From assembly GCF_006376615.1 (NCBI RefSeq), contig NZ_VEXQ01000007.1:1-64000 (forward strand): DNA of 64,000 nucleotides, in the 5' to 3' direction. The stretch is from Buttiauxella sp. B2 (GTDB taxonomy: Bacteria > Pseudomonadota > Gammaproteobacteria > Enterobacterales > Enterobacteriaceae). The notes under the pieces are model-generated. The model ran no database searches. It had not been told where the DNA came from and worked only from the letters and a program-made list of their open reading frames with translations. This document shows, piece by piece, positions 32,973 through 42,576 of this stretch. The position numbers and the translations under genes are program-made. Position 1 is the first letter of the stretch. Every line of letters starts with the position of its first letter.

Positions 32973-33057
32973 TCACTCCGTCAGGCAACCTGGTGCAGCA
33001 GTCTCAATAGTTTTTTCATCAGTTCGCGCTGTAAGCCAGCAACACCGATTTTTTCAT
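32973..33057 (-). pseudogene. Relic of an ancestral yhfU N-terminus
   Basis: Read on the minus strand from the ATG at 33057, the sequence encodes MKK, then after restoring one missing A in a six-A run, IGVAGLQRELMKK, then after restoring one A in a second six-A run, TIETAAPGC, followed within three codons by a TGA. This matches the first 25 residues of E. coli YhfU as I recall it (MKKIGVAGLQREQIKKTIEA...). It sits 9 bases after the php stop with its own AAGGA site, exactly where yhfU belongs. Two frameshifts, an early stop and loss of the remainder make it a dead fragment. Confidence 0.8.
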
Positions 33058-33066
33058 TGGGAATCC

Positions 33067-33957
33067 TTATTTAAAGAACACAGAGGGATTTTCTCGTAGC
33101 ATCAAATCAACGTCGGCCTGCGTAAAACCTGCTTCCTGTAACATAGGCACAAACGTTGTCATCAAATAGTCGAAACCAAGGCCACCATTGGCTTTCAGAT
33201 GGGAACGACGGGTAATATCCATGGAGAGCATGACGTGGTCGAGCAAGCCACGGCTGGCGATTTCCCGCAGCATGGCAATACGTTTTTCATCCGGGTAATA
33301 GTTGTTTTTTCCAATGGTATCGAACTGCACGTAGGCACCCTGTTCAATCATGCGCAGGATGTTCTCTAGATTGTCTTTCAGGTCACAATGGCCCACGACC
33401 ACGCGGGAAAGATCTACGCCATAGCTTTTGAGCAATGCCAATTGCTCCAGACCCATGGTGCTAAATGAGGTGTGTGTGGAGATAGGGCGTCCGGTTTCCC
33501 GATGCGCAATTGCTGCGGCGGTAAACACTTTTGCTTCGTCCGGTGTGATTACGTCAACACTTGAACCGATTTCAGCAATGATCCCAGCTTTTAACCCTGT
33601 ACCATCAATACCCTGTTCAATTTCATCAACCATTTCTTGTGCCAGCTTTTCGACGCTAGCTGTGGCAACGTGAGCTGGGAAAAAATCGTGTTGGTAATAA
33701 CCGGTGCAAGCCACAACATTCATGCCAGAATCACGCATAATATCTAGCATAAACTGAGGGTTGCGACCCATATAACGGTTGGTCATTTCAATGATGTTAC
33801 GCACACCCAGGCTATAGAGCGTTTTCATCTCTTCGCAAATCAAGTCGTACTGATCCAACCGGCAATCAATGTTGTTTTTGAACGACGATAGATCGATATG
33901 CAGGTGTTCGTGTGCATAGGTGTAGCCCGACGAATTGATTCTCAACTGTTCAGCCAT
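33067..33957 (-). CDS. php: Phosphotriesterase homology protein
   Basis: This 296-residue TIM-barrel amidohydrolase is of the phosphotriesterase family. Metal ligands are visible in order: HEHLHID (about 16-22), Glu in GIIAEIGSS, His in [12 protein letters not shown], His in VVGHCDLKD and Asp in [10 protein letters not shown]. coli Php lacks useful phosphotriesterase activity and its substrate is unknown; relatives hydrolyse lactones or carboxylesters. Its ATG overlaps the yhfW stop by eight bases (ATGGCTGA), so the two are coupled. Confidence 0.94.
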   Translation of the reverse strand: MAEQLRINSSGYTYAHEHLHIDLSSFKNNIDCRLDQYDLICEEMKTLYSLGVRNIIEMTNRYMGRNPQFMLDIMRDSGMNVVACTGYYQHDFFPAHVATASVEKLAQEMVDEIEQGIDGTGLKAGIIAEIGSSVDVITPDEAKVFTAAAIAHRETGRPISTHTSFSTMGLEQLALLKSYGVDLSRVVVGHCDLKDNLENILRMIEQGAYVQFDTIGKNNYYPDEKRIAMLREIASRGLLDHVMLSMDITRRSHLKANGGLGFDYLMTTFVPMLQEAGFTQADVDLMLRENPSVFFK

Positions 33958-35185
33958 GATGGTCTCCAGTGTTCACGGTATGCAGCAGCGATAGGAATGA
34001 AGTACCGTTTTGCGGCGCGGCGGCGTGGAAGAAATCGCAGGCCGTAGCGCCTACATCAGACAATGTTTTTCTGTTCCCCACAGACACGTTCACAATTCCT
34101 TGCGACCAAACCAGTAGCGGGACGTTTTCACGCGTGTGTTTACTGTGACCAATAGTGGGGTCGTTGCCATGGTCGGCCATCACCACCAGGCAATCGCCGT
34201 GTTGCATCACCCCCATTAATCGGGCGAGATTTTCATCCACGACCTGAAGTCGTTCAGCGTACCGCTCCACATCCTGCGCGTGCCCGGCAAGATCGGTTTC
34301 CTGAATATTGGTACAGATAAAAACATCGCCTGGCTTTTGCACTTCATCGAGCGTAATGTCCATAATCTGTTGAGTATCAACAAGATTCTGATAGCTAACA
34401 CCGTGTGGGTTAATGGCGATATCTGCCACCTTTCCTATCAACACCGTTTTGACATCCACCTCATGCAACTTCTGTGGCACCTGTACACTGGCATCCACAC
34501 CAAAGCCCATATGAACGACCTGAAAACCCTGCTGATAAACCCCGGCTCGCGGTGCGTTAATACCGATGTATTTGCCCTGTTTTTCCTCGACAGCATTCTG
34601 GAGCTGCTGGCTACTTTCCAGTTCTCCACCAAATGCGATGACCCTTCCTACTCGCACGCAGCGACGTACAATTTCGCCAATGGTGCGCACTTCCTCGAAA
34701 GAAATAGCATTCAAATTCGCGCTGATGTTAAACACCTGGCCGAGGTCTGCTTCAAGGTTATCGCCTATCGCTACCGCATGATTCACCCACAAATATTGCA
34801 GTCTGTTGCCGATACGCTCGACCTGCCAGCAATCGGCAATCAACGCTCGTTCAACTTCATCAATCACTTCAGAGAAGGGCATACGCAGCGGGGGGCATGG
34901 CCGGGTGCCGAGAATTTCCTGGTGGCCCATAAAGGTATCACCCCCTTCATGTTGCAGCGCCGCAGTACCGTAAACGGCGCTCGCAGAAGGGCGCATCGCC
35001 CCTTCGATGTAACCCAACGCATTGATAAGACCAAGTTTTTCAAGAGCAGGTAAACGTAACTGCGGGAAGTGCTGCAAAATGTGCCCACAGGTATTCGCAC
35101 CAATATCTTCCGGCCTGTTCTGCGGCACATCCTCCATTGCACCAATACCAAAACTGTCTATTACGACCACCACAAATTTACTCAC
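33950..35185 (-). CDS. yhfW: Phosphopentomutase-like protein YhfW
   Basis: This 411-residue metalloenzyme of the alkaline phosphatase superfamily resembles phosphopentomutase (DeoB). It starts [14 protein letters not shown] (metal Asp) and has [15 protein letters not shown] with the catalytic Thr, and [20 protein letters not shown] with the late metal ligands. The GTG at 35185 with GGAGG five bases upstream is chosen; the frame from 35290 only extends through yhfX. It overlaps yhfX by eight bases. The natural sugar phosphate is unknown. Confidence 0.93.
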   Translation of the reverse strand: MSKFVVVVIDSFGIGAMEDVPQNRPEDIGANTCGHILQHFPQLRLPALEKLGLINALGYIEGAMRPSASAVYGTAALQHEGGDTFMGHQEILGTRPCPPLRMPFSEVIDEVERALIADCWQVERIGNRLQYLWVNHAVAIGDNLEADLGQVFNISANLNAISFEEVRTIGEIVRRCVRVGRVIAFGGELESSQQLQNAVEEKQGKYIGINAPRAGVYQQGFQVVHMGFGVDASVQVPQKLHEVDVKTVLIGKVADIAINPHGVSYQNLVDTQQIMDITLDEVQKPGDVFICTNIQETDLAGHAQDVERYAERLQVVDENLARLMGVMQHGDCLVVMADHGNDPTIGHSKHTRENVPLLVWSQGIVNVSVGNRKTLSDVGATACDFFHAAAPQNGTSFLSLLHTVNTGDHHG

Positions 35186-36353
35186 GTAGACCTCCGCAAA
35201 TGGGATTACCGAGACTGTCATACAGTGCTTCAAGCACCGGAGTTCCACTACTGATGCCAGATACCAGTGCAACGTCACTGCGTGTGACAAAAACCTGCGT
35301 TCGAAAACACATCACCACCGGAGTACCGACCGCGAATTCACCTGCAAGCCCGATGTGGTAATCAATGCTGCTGTCGTCCATTGGCAGCAATTTGGCAGGA
35401 ACCGCATCGTTTCCTGGCCCCTGGAAAACCAGTGCGTTTTGTGCGTGCCCACGACGGTAATAACCGCCGCCAAAGCAGTAACTGTTGCCCTGAAACTGAT
35501 GTGAGATTTCGGTGAGATACAACATGGCTAGCTGTTCTGGCTGGTCGCCATGCTGATTAGCAGGAATGGTGCCCGTAAGCGCATGGCCCGGCTCGGCATG
35601 CGTCACACCATATTCAGCAAGCAATGTGAATGTGGTGCAGCTCGATGCAGACGGCGCATTAAGCTGCGTTACTTCGATTCCCTGCATGCTAAGTTGGTCG
35701 CGCGCTTGTAATAGCGTGTGCAGATTAGGCGTAACATGAGTTTGCTGTGAATCTTCATCCCAAAGTAGGCAAGGGAAATGGGTCAATCCGGAAATTTTCA
35801 CACCAGGCATTTTGCCGACGGCAGCAACCGTTGCATCCAGTGTCAAGAGCGGGAACCCCGCCTCCTGGCCTGGGTAAAGTTTGTCTTTATCGCCGACGAT
35901 TTTGAGCATAATGGGTTGGATAAGCCCTAAACGCTGAGCGGCATTTGAGATCTCTTGTGCTTTCTCCAACGAAAAAACAGTGATCATCTCCGTCGAAGCT
36001 GCAACATTCTCATCGGCCAGATTGGCTGGCACTTGCACCAAATGCCCGACATGTAAAACAGGTACTTTAGCGTTGCGCAGTGTGCGCGCTTCTTTAAAAT
36101 CCACCGCCACGACCCCGTGAAAACCGATCTCAATCAGTTTTTTTGCAAGCCACGGATTACGTCCGATTTGCTTGGTCATCAAATAGAGGGTTATTCCGTG
36201 GCGAGCGGCTGCATCAAGCAGTTTCCGTCCATTTTCCAAAACCTTGTCTACATCGATGACGTACGTATCCGGCAGAATAGCGCCTTGCCGCCATAAGCCG
36301 CGCGCAGCCTTAATCAATTCCGGGTTTTGTGCCTTGAGCGCCTCAATAAACAT
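35178..36353 (-). CDS. yhfX: Alanine racemase-like PLP protein YhfX
   Basis: This 391-residue predicted fold-type III PLP enzyme (alanine/ornithine racemase-like N-domain) has the segment [21 protein letters not shown] with [17 protein letters not shown], where the lysine is the likely PLP anchor. The pairing with the fold I PLP enzyme YhfS in one operon suggests an amino-acid-like or amine-containing substrate. The reaction is unknown. It overlaps yhfW by eight bases (GTGAGTAA) and follows yhfY after 91 bases that contain a motif also found upstream of yhfZ. Confidence 0.92.
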   Translation of the reverse strand: MFIEALKAQNPELIKAARGLWRQGAILPDTYVIDVDKVLENGRKLLDAAARHGITLYLMTKQIGRNPWLAKKLIEIGFHGVVAVDFKEARTLRNAKVPVLHVGHLVQVPANLADENVAASTEMITVFSLEKAQEISNAAQRLGLIQPIMLKIVGDKDKLYPGQEAGFPLLTLDATVAAVGKMPGVKISGLTHFPCLLWDEDSQQTHVTPNLHTLLQARDQLSMQGIEVTQLNAPSASSCTTFTLLAEYGVTHAEPGHALTGTIPANQHGDQPEQLAMLYLTEISHQFQGNSYCFGGGYYRRGHAQNALVFQGPGNDAVPAKLLPMDDSSIDYHIGLAGEFAVGTPVVMCFRTQVFVTRSDVALVSGISSGTPVLEALYDSLGNPICGGLRE

Positions 36354-36396
36354 TGCCTTGCCTCTCGACTACAGTATGTGAAATAAATCTAAATAA

Positions 36397-36410
36397 TCAT
36401 TTTTTTGAAT
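36397..36410 (-). promoter_or_regulatory. Repeated motif upstream of yhfX
   Basis: The minus-strand 14-mer ATTCAAAAAAATGA is identical to one just upstream of yhfZ (37730-37743). It is followed in both places by an ATTATT-type run. It lies about 44 bases upstream of the yhfX start and could be a second YhfZ operator or an internal promoter element. Confidence 0.45.
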
Positions 36411-36444
36411 ATTTAAGGCGTATCAATAGCACTAAAAAAATGCG

Positions 36445-36801
36445 TTATGCCTTATGCGCCATCCACAGGCTATAAAGATTAGCCAGCAGATAACCTTCTT
36501 CATTAGGATGCAAAGCCAGCGCAAAAGGCGATATCAACGACTGATGAACTTGCACGAGTTTAGGGTAAATATCCGCTTCTTTGATTTCGGCTAACAACTC
36601 ATCGTCCAGCGGGCCAATCTCCACGCCACGACGACTACGCATCAACGCATTTGCCATATGCGTAACCGCCATTTCGCCCTGCTCGTTGCGCATGGGAATT
36701 CCCCACACGCTTTCCAGTTCTGTGACGACATTCAACATGCCGTCACAAATATCCTGGTCAATAACACCTGCCTGGCAAAGCAGGTTGAGTCTGTTTTCCA
36801 T
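36445..36801 (-). CDS. yhfY: YhfY family PRD-like protein
   Basis: This 118-residue protein starts MENRLNLLCQAGVIDQDICD, contains VTHMANALMRSRRG and ends HPNEEGYLLANLYSLWMAHKA, typical of the small YhfY family, described as PRD-like (a domain of sugar-PTS-controlled regulators). The ATG at 36801 is preferred; a longer frame from 36849 overlaps yhfZ. It lies 13 bases after yhfZ. It may modulate YhfZ or the operon, which is inference. Confidence 0.88.
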   Translation of the reverse strand: MENRLNLLCQAGVIDQDICDGMLNVVTELESVWGIPMRNEQGEMAVTHMANALMRSRRGVEIGPLDDELLAEIKEADIYPKLVQVHQSLISPFALALHPNEEGYLLANLYSLWMAHKA

Positions 36802-36814
36802 AAAGTACTCACTT

Positions 36815-37720
36815 TCAGTAACTCGGTTCTTGTACCCCACCCAGCACACGTTGCTGATGGGCTAATAATTCGTGTTTATCTACTACTGTGCGTAAGAGTT
36901 GCTGAATGGGAATATCATCAGAACGCGTTAGCACCACCGCTTCGGAAGCCTGCATATATCGTTCATCACCATGAAGCGGTAAAGCCTCAAGGCCATGTAG
37001 TGCCAAATCAACGTCACTACCCACATTCCAAATCACCGCATCAATCTCACCTTTGGTGATGCGATTGAGACATTCATGGTAAGGAACATCCAACACTTCT
37101 ACGTTCTGACCTGCAAAATAAACCTCCGTCATAATGCGCTGGTCGGCAGAACGTGGGTCAAGCCCAACACGACGAATGCTCTGTTGCTGGCCCACACGGC
37201 GAATGAGTTTATGCTCGCCAACATAAGTATGCGGCCCTAGTTCCAGCGCCATACACAAACCGCTGTTATCAAGGTAACTTTGCGCCGCCAGACGGGATAC
37301 TACCGCAAGGTCGTACACACCATTTAGCAAGCATTCAACGCGAACATCTGAACCGCGCATATGCGCGTAATAAAAAGGAATACCATCAAACTGAGCTTTC
37401 AACCCGCTGGCTAACCCTTCATACAAACGCGTGTAGGGTAATGGCATAGCGCACACAACATTGCCAATATCTGCAAACGCCAGTAACGCTTTGTTATCCA
37501 TGCTGACCAGGTAACTGCCATTGCGCCCGCGGCGTTCCACTGAGATAGCACCAGCGTTTTCAAGTGTCTTTAAGGCCGCTTGCATTAGCCCTACGGAAAA
37601 ACGACATTCCGTTGCTAACTCACCTATTGTTTTCAATCGGTTGCCGCTTTTTTCGCCCAGCAAATAACGCGCCAGACTCGCTTGTGCGACACCCTCTTTC
37701 TTAATGAAACTACGGCTCAT
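36815..37720 (-). CDS. yhfZ: YhfZ transcriptional regulator
   Basis: This 301-residue predicted regulator has an N-terminal winged helix (about residues 12-75, KTIGELATECRFSVGLMQAALKT region, GntR-like) and a C-terminal ligand-binding domain (about 95-290) of the substrate-binding-protein type (YEGLASGLKAQFDGIPFYYA; VPYHECLNRITKGEIDAVIW). It is the first gene of the yhf operon and probably controls it, sensing the pathway's substrate. Upstream are a perfect palindrome and a second related half-site, candidates for its operator. Confidence 0.9.
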   Translation of the reverse strand: MSRSFIKKEGVAQASLARYLLGEKSGNRLKTIGELATECRFSVGLMQAALKTLENAGAISVERRGRNGSYLVSMDNKALLAFADIGNVVCAMPLPYTRLYEGLASGLKAQFDGIPFYYAHMRGSDVRVECLLNGVYDLAVVSRLAAQSYLDNSGLCMALELGPHTYVGEHKLIRRVGQQQSIRRVGLDPRSADQRIMTEVYFAGQNVEVLDVPYHECLNRITKGEIDAVIWNVGSDVDLALHGLEALPLHGDERYMQASEAVVLTRSDDIPIQQLLRTVVDKHELLAHQQRVLGGVQEPSY

Positions 37721-37725
37721 GAATA

Positions 37726-37769
37726 ATCTTCATTTTTTTGAATGGTTATATCTTCATAAAAATGAAGAT
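37726..37769 (-). promoter_or_regulatory. Candidate YhfZ operators upstream of yhfZ
   Basis: ATCTTCAT-TTTT-ATGAAGAT is a perfect 8-bp inverted repeat (37750-37769). The half-site ATGAAGAT recurs at 37726-37733 next to ATTCAAAAAA, about 24 bp away, so both lie on nearly the same helix face. The closer one ends six bases before the start codon. No other gene uses this space, so autoregulation by YhfZ is the natural reading. Confidence 0.6.
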
Positions 37770-37820
37770 AGATGGCAATCGGCAAAGATGCAAAAAGAGA
37801 ATGGGGTCACACAAAAAGAA

Positions 37821-37841
37821 AACCCGCCATATAGGCGGGTT
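37821..37841 (-). terminator. trpS (dam operon) terminator
   Basis: AACCCGCC and GGCGGGTT form a perfect 8-bp stem with a 5-base loop. On the minus strand it is followed by TTCTTTTTGTG. It lies 24 bases beyond the trpS stop and separates the dam operon from the yhf operon. Confidence 0.9.
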
Positions 37842-37865
37842 CAAAAAAGCTTATGAGCTTATAAA

Positions 37866-38870
37866 TTACGGCTGTGCGACAAACCCAATCACTTCATAGA
37901 CTTTTTTCAGTGTAGCGCTAGCATGCACACGCGCTTTCTCAGAACCGTCTTTCATCACTTGCTGTAAGTAGGCTTCATCGTTACGGAAACGGTGGAAACG
38001 TTCCTGCAACTCGGTCAGCATGCCGGATACCGCATCAGCAACATCACCTTTCAGGTGGCCATACATTTTGCCTTCAAACTGCTGCTCAAGTTCTGGAATA
38101 GATTTACCCGTTACGCCCGCCAGAATATCCAACATATTGGATACACCCGCTTTGTTAGCGGTGTCGTAGCGTACAACAGGCGGCTCGTCAGAGTCAGTTA
38201 CCGCACGTTTGATTTTCTTCACCACCGCTTTCGGGTCTTCCAGCAGGCCGATAACATTGTTGCGGTTATCGTCTGATTTAGACATTTTCTTGGTCGGCTC
38301 GAGCAGAGACATCACGCGCGCACCAGATTTCGGGATAAACGGCTCTGGTACTTTAAACACATCGCCATATAGCGCATTGAAACGCGCAGCGATATCGCGG
38401 CTTAGTTCCAGGTGTTGTTTCTGATCTTCGCCAACCGGCACCAGGTTGGTCTGGTACAGCAGGATATCGGCGGCCATCAATACCGGGTAGTCAAACAAAC
38501 CGGCGTTGATATTCTCTGAATAACGGGAAGATTTATCTTTAAACTGAGTCATGCGGCTCAGCTCGCCAAAATAGGTGTAGCAGTTCAGCACCCATCCCAG
38601 TTGTGCATGTTCTGGCACATGGGACTGAACGAAGATGGTGCTTTTAGCCGGATCAATACCACAAGCCAGATACAATGCCAGCGTGTCTAGCGTTCGGCTA
38701 CGCAGTTGCGTTGCATCCTGACGCGCGGTAATCGCATGCTGGTCAACGATGCAGTAAATGCAGTCGTAATCATCTTGCATATGGACCCACTGACGCAGCG
38801 CACCCATGTAGTTACCAATGGTCAATTCACCTGATGGCTGTGCGCCACTAAAGACGATGGGCTTACTCAT
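37866..38870 (-). CDS. trpS: Tryptophanyl-tRNA synthetase
   Basis: This 334-residue class I synthetase charges tRNA(Trp). The HIGH-equivalent [17 protein letters not shown] is at residues 9-25 and the KMSKS loop [12 protein letters not shown] at about 192-203. [10 protein letters not shown] and [11 protein letters not shown] are also typical. It overlaps gph by eight bases (ATGAGTAA) at the end of damX-dam-rpe-gph-trpS. Confidence 0.98.
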   Translation of the reverse strand: MSKPIVFSGAQPSGELTIGNYMGALRQWVHMQDDYDCIYCIVDQHAITARQDATQLRSRTLDTLALYLACGIDPAKSTIFVQSHVPEHAQLGWVLNCYTYFGELSRMTQFKDKSSRYSENINAGLFDYPVLMAADILLYQTNLVPVGEDQKQHLELSRDIAARFNALYGDVFKVPEPFIPKSGARVMSLLEPTKKMSKSDDNRNNVIGLLEDPKAVVKKIKRAVTDSDEPPVVRYDTANKAGVSNMLDILAGVTGKSIPELEQQFEGKMYGHLKGDVADAVSGMLTELQERFHRFRNDEAYLQQVMKDGSEKARVHASATLKKVYEVIGFVAQP

Positions 38871-39576
38871 GTTCTGATTCCTGATGTTCTTTGTTAGAGA
38901 GCCCTAATGCGGGCAATAACTCGTTGAAATGGTCAAATACGTAATCGGGTTTGCTCAACTCGATGGATTCACCATAGTTGTAACCGTAAGTCAGGCCGAT
39001 AGAACAACATCCTGCGGCCTGCGCTGCAAGAATATCGTTACGGGAATCACCCACAAATAGCAGCTCTTCGGCACTCAGATTCAGCTGTTCCATCACTTTG
39101 TGCAGCGCTTCAGGATGTGGTTTTTTATTTTCCACATCGTCGCCACCAATAATGACCTTGAAGTAATGCGCGATACCTAATCTTTCCAGCATCGGTAAGA
39201 CAAATGGAGTTGGCTTATTCGTAACTAGCCCCATCGGCAGTCCTTTTTCGGCCAATGTAGCAAGCGTGTCAGCCACTTCAGGGAACAGGAAGCTGCCTTC
39301 CTCCGCAGTTTGTGCGTAGTAAGTATCAAACAGTTTACGTGCGATACGGCATTTGTCGGCTTCTGGCTCTTCACCTTTTAACGCCCAGGTCAGCGCTCGC
39401 TGAACCAGCACGTCGGCGCCATTACCGATCCACTTCTCGACCTTATCTTCACCCGCCGTCGGCAACTCCAGGGCATACAGCGCCTGATCCATTGCTTGGG
39501 TCAGACCTAATGCGGTGTCAACCAATGTACCGTCTAAATCAAAGGCGATACCGCAAATTTTATTTAACTTATCCAT
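38863..39576 (-). CDS. gph: Phosphoglycolate phosphatase
   Basis: This 237-residue HAD hydrolase removes phosphate from 2-phosphoglycolate, a product of oxidative DNA damage repair. HAD motifs are [12 protein letters not shown] (about 11-22), VTNKPTPFV, and the KKPHPEAL lysine with [11 protein letters not shown]. It lacks an insert of about 15 residues that the E. coli protein has after the first cap region. It overlaps both rpe and trpS by eight bases, so translation is coupled along the operon. Confidence 0.96.
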   Translation of the reverse strand: MDKLNKICGIAFDLDGTLVDTALGLTQAMDQALYALELPTAGEDKVEKWIGNGADVLVQRALTWALKGEEPEADKCRIARKLFDTYYAQTAEEGSFLFPEVADTLATLAEKGLPMGLVTNKPTPFVLPMLERLGIAHYFKVIIGGDDVENKKPHPEALHKVMEQLNLSAEELLFVGDSRNDILAAQAAGCCSIGLTYGYNYGESIELSKPDYVFDHFNELLPALGLSNKEHQESEHE

Positions 39577-40246
39577 GACTTACCTTTGCCAATTCACTGC
39601 GCATACGATCAATGACGGCTTTGTAATCTGGCTGATTGAAAATAGCTGACCCCGCGACAAACATATCCGCGCCTGCGGCCGCAATTTCAGCGATGTTGTC
39701 AGCTTTCACGCCACCATCAACTTCCAGGCGGATTTCATAACCGGATGCATCAATGCGCTCGCGCACCTGACGTAACTTTTCCAGTGTATGAGGAATAAAA
39801 GATTGGCCGCCGAAGCCCGGGTTAACGGACATAAGCAGAATCACATCCAGCTTATCCATCACGTGGTCAAGCCAACTCAGCGACGTAGCCGGATTAAACA
39901 CCAGCCCAGCTTTACAACCATGCTCTTTAATCAGTTGCAAAGAGCGGTCAACATGTTCAGACGCTTCTGGATGGAAAGTGATGATATTCGCACCAGCAGC
40001 AGCGAAATCAGGGATAATTCGATCGACAGGTTTTACCATCAGATGTACATCGATAGGTGCGGTAATACCATAATCACGAAGGGCTTTTAACACCATCGGG
40101 CCGATGGTGAGGTTCGGTACGTAATGGTTATCCATAACATCAAAATGGACGATATCCGCACCAGCTTCCAGCACCGCTGCCGTGTCTTCACCCAAACGGG
40201 CAAAATCGGCTGAGAGGATTGAGGGGGCAATCAAAAACTGTTTCAT
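39569..40246 (-). CDS. rpe: Ribulose-phosphate 3-epimerase
   Basis: This 225-residue TIM-barrel enzyme interconverts ribulose 5-phosphate and xylulose 5-phosphate in the pentose phosphate pathway. Motifs include [29 protein letters not shown] (metal His/Asp), [22 protein letters not shown] and [11 protein letters not shown]. The ATG at 40246 ([10 protein letters not shown]) matches E. coli; a frame from 40264 adds six residues. It lies 45 bases after dam. Confidence 0.98.
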   Translation of the reverse strand: MKQFLIAPSILSADFARLGEDTAAVLEAGADIVHFDVMDNHYVPNLTIGPMVLKALRDYGITAPIDVHLMVKPVDRIIPDFAAAGANIITFHPEASEHVDRSLQLIKEHGCKAGLVFNPATSLSWLDHVMDKLDVILLMSVNPGFGGQSFIPHTLEKLRQVRERIDASGYEIRLEVDGGVKADNIAEIAAAGADMFVAGSAIFNQPDYKAVIDRMRSELAKVSHG

Positions 40247-40291
40247 CCGCTTCTCCAATAGCAAATCATTAACGTCTGCGGGCGAAACGGC

Positions 40292-41113
40292 TCAGGCACT
40301 AACTTTATACAGCGCCAGCAGTTCGTCCACCTTGTTACGTTTTCCACCATCCCGACTAATACTGCGTCGCACTTGTACCACATGCAGTTTTGTTGCCTGG
40401 TGGTACCACGACCGGGTAAGTTCCGTATCATGGTTAGAAATCAGCACCGGAATGCGATTTCCTTGCAAATTTTCGGCTAACTGTGCGAGATGTTGCTGCT
40501 GCACAGCGTTAAAGCTATCGGTGTGATACGCAGTAAAATTAGCCGTTGCAGACAAAGGCGCGTACGGAGGATCACAGTACACAACTGACCCCTCGACTAC
40601 ATTCGCCATGCTGACATCATACGACTGACACAGGAATGTGGCGTTTTGTGCCCGTTCGGCAAAATGATACAACTCTTCTTCCGGAAAGTAGGGTTTGATA
40701 TAGCGGCCAAACGGGACATTGAATTCACCACGTAGGTTATAACGACAAAGGCCGTTGTAACAATGGCGGTTCAGATATAAAAACAGCAGCGCACGACGAA
40801 ACTCATCTTTGCACTGGTTGAATTCGGTACGATTGAGATAGAACACCTGCTCATCGTTTTGCTCGGCAGTAAAGAGTTTTCGAGACTCCTGAACATACTC
40901 TTCCGTACGGGTTTTGACGATGTTATAGAGGTTTATCAGATCGCTATTAATATCTGCGAGGATATAACGGGAGTAATCAGTATTCAGAAAGACTGAGCCG
41001 GCACCAACAAACGGCTCAATCAGACAATCACCTTTCGGCAGATACTTTTTAATGTCTTCGAGCAGGGGGTATTTCCCCCCCGCCCATTTCAGAAAAGCGC
41101 GATTTTTTTTCAT
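40292..41113 (-). CDS. dam: DNA adenine methyltransferase (GATC)
   Basis: This 273-residue enzyme methylates adenine in GATC, guiding mismatch repair, replication initiation and gene expression. The SAM motif FVGAGSVF is at 35-42 and the catalytic DPPY at 181-184. The N-terminal AFLKWAGGKYPLLEDIKKYLP and the DNA-contact hairpin CRYNLRGEFNVPFGRY are typical of the orphan enterobacterial Dam rather than a restriction-linked one. No restriction gene is nearby. It follows damX by 64 bases. Confidence 0.98.
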   Translation of the reverse strand: MKKNRAFLKWAGGKYPLLEDIKKYLPKGDCLIEPFVGAGSVFLNTDYSRYILADINSDLINLYNIVKTRTEEYVQESRKLFTAEQNDEQVFYLNRTEFNQCKDEFRRALLFLYLNRHCYNGLCRYNLRGEFNVPFGRYIKPYFPEEELYHFAERAQNATFLCQSYDVSMANVVEGSVVYCDPPYAPLSATANFTAYHTDSFNAVQQQHLAQLAENLQGNRIPVLISNHDTELTRSWYHQATKLHVVQVRRSISRDGGKRNKVDELLALYKVSA

Positions 41114-41177
41114 GCTGCCTAACTATTTACACCTTTTCCTGCTGTGGAAAGGTTCCAACAGCGGCTGCGCTTGCTCA

Positions 41178-42479
41178 TCACTTCAGATCAGACTGAACCT
41201 GATGGATAGGTTTTGCCCACGGGTTCTTGGCCTGCACATCAGCTGGCAATGTTGCAACGGCACGTTTTGCCTCATCTTTGTTGGCATAAATACCGCTAAC
41301 CAACACATACCAAGGTTGACCGTTTCGTACGGTCTGGTAAACCATGTAGTGTTGCAGATTCTCTTTCTTCGCCCAGGCATTCAAGTTTGCTGAGTTAGAA
41401 GAAGAGCTGAGCTGCAAGGTGTAATGGCTACCTGGTGCGCCTTTGATTGCACTATCATCACCAGCTACTGCGCCAGTTGCTGCTGTCACAGGTGCTGTTG
41501 CTTTCGGTGCGACTGCAGTTTCCGTGGCAGTTGCTTTTGGTGCAACTACGGCGGCAGGTGCTTTCACTGGAGCAGTGGCCGTTGGCGCTGTAACCGGCTC
41601 ACTACGTTTAGCAGTTACAACCGGTTTTGGTTCAGTTACTTTCGCCACTGGCTGCTTAGCAGGCTGCGCTTTAGGCTGCGGCGCGATAACAGCAGTTTTA
41701 CGTTCTTGACGTGGTGATGTTTGCTTCGCAGGTTCAGATTTTGCTACCTGACGCGGAGCTGTCGTTGCACCATTGCTACCCGCAACTGCCGCGACAGTAG
41801 CCGGTGCTGTTGGTAGTGTTGAGCTATTGACGGCATTATCAATCTGGCCCGATTGTTGGGTCAGTGCATTATTCAGATCACCCGGAACTTCTACACGTTG
41901 CTGGCCTTGAGGTGCAGGCTGAGACTGTGCGTCGGTCGGCGTTGAAGAAATGGCAGGAAGCGTGACCTCTTGTGGGTTACCTGCAGTTTCTGTCTGATTA
42001 GCCGCAGACGTATTACCCGGTTGTAGTTGCGCACCATTAGCCTGGTCAGCAGCATTGCCGTTAGAACCAGACAAATCGATATTTTTCTCAGCACCAGGCT
42101 TCTGCTCTGCAGTTTCCGGAGTCGAGGAAGGGGCTTTAAGTGCCGAACCAATTCCAATGATCAGTAGCAATAGTACAAGAATACCAATGCCCATCATCAG
42201 ATGCTGGCGAGATACCGGAACTTTCTGTTTAGCGGATTTTTTACGGGTACGCGCCGGACGACGTTCTTCTGCATCAACTTGCAGATCATCATCGCTCTCA
42301 TATTCTTCTTCGTCACGAGTACGGCGGGAACGCGCAGGGCGAGGCTCGTCGGCGTCTAATTCAACATCATCGACATTGATTTGTGGCTCGTTGTCACGCT
42401 CATCAGCTCTACGGGCACGGCCTGAACGGCGATCGCTTGGATCGGGTTTCAGTTCGTCTTCCGGTTTAAACTCATCCAT
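41178..42479 (-). CDS. damX: Cell division protein DamX (SPOR domain)
   Basis: This 433-residue bitopic inner-membrane protein locates to the septal ring. The first 90 residues are highly charged and cytoplasmic, one membrane helix follows ([20 protein letters not shown], about 92-111), then a long periplasmic linker rich in Ala, Pro, Thr and Lys (about 115-345). The C-terminal SPOR domain (about 352-428, [20 protein letters not shown] start) binds denuded septal peptidoglycan. It lies between aroB and dam. Confidence 0.96.
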   Translation of the reverse strand: MDEFKPEDELKPDPSDRRSGRARRADERDNEPQINVDDVELDADEPRPARSRRTRDEEEYESDDDLQVDAEERRPARTRKKSAKQKVPVSRQHLMMGIGILVLLLLIIGIGSALKAPSSTPETAEQKPGAEKNIDLSGSNGNAADQANGAQLQPGNTSAANQTETAGNPQEVTLPAISSTPTDAQSQPAPQGQQRVEVPGDLNNALTQQSGQIDNAVNSSTLPTAPATVAAVAGSNGATTAPRQVAKSEPAKQTSPRQERKTAVIAPQPKAQPAKQPVAKVTEPKPVVTAKRSEPVTAPTATAPVKAPAAVVAPKATATETAVAPKATAPVTAATGAVAGDDSAIKGAPGSHYTLQLSSSSNSANLNAWAKKENLQHYMVYQTVRNGQPWYVLVSGIYANKDEAKRAVATLPADVQAKNPWAKPIHQVQSDLK

Positions 42480-42576
42480 TTAACACCCCACTCAAAGGCT
42501 TATGCCAGTAATTCGAACTCAGCACGTCACCCGAAGTTAAAAATCGCCTGACTTCAGCGACCGAAATTTCTAATAA

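Noticed and set aside
32973-33057. Explaining the yhfU relic wholly as sequencing error in A-runs
   Set aside because: Even after adding both missing A residues the frame stops after about 28 codons and the following DNA does not resemble the rest of YhfU, while an intact DUF2620 gene lies downstream.
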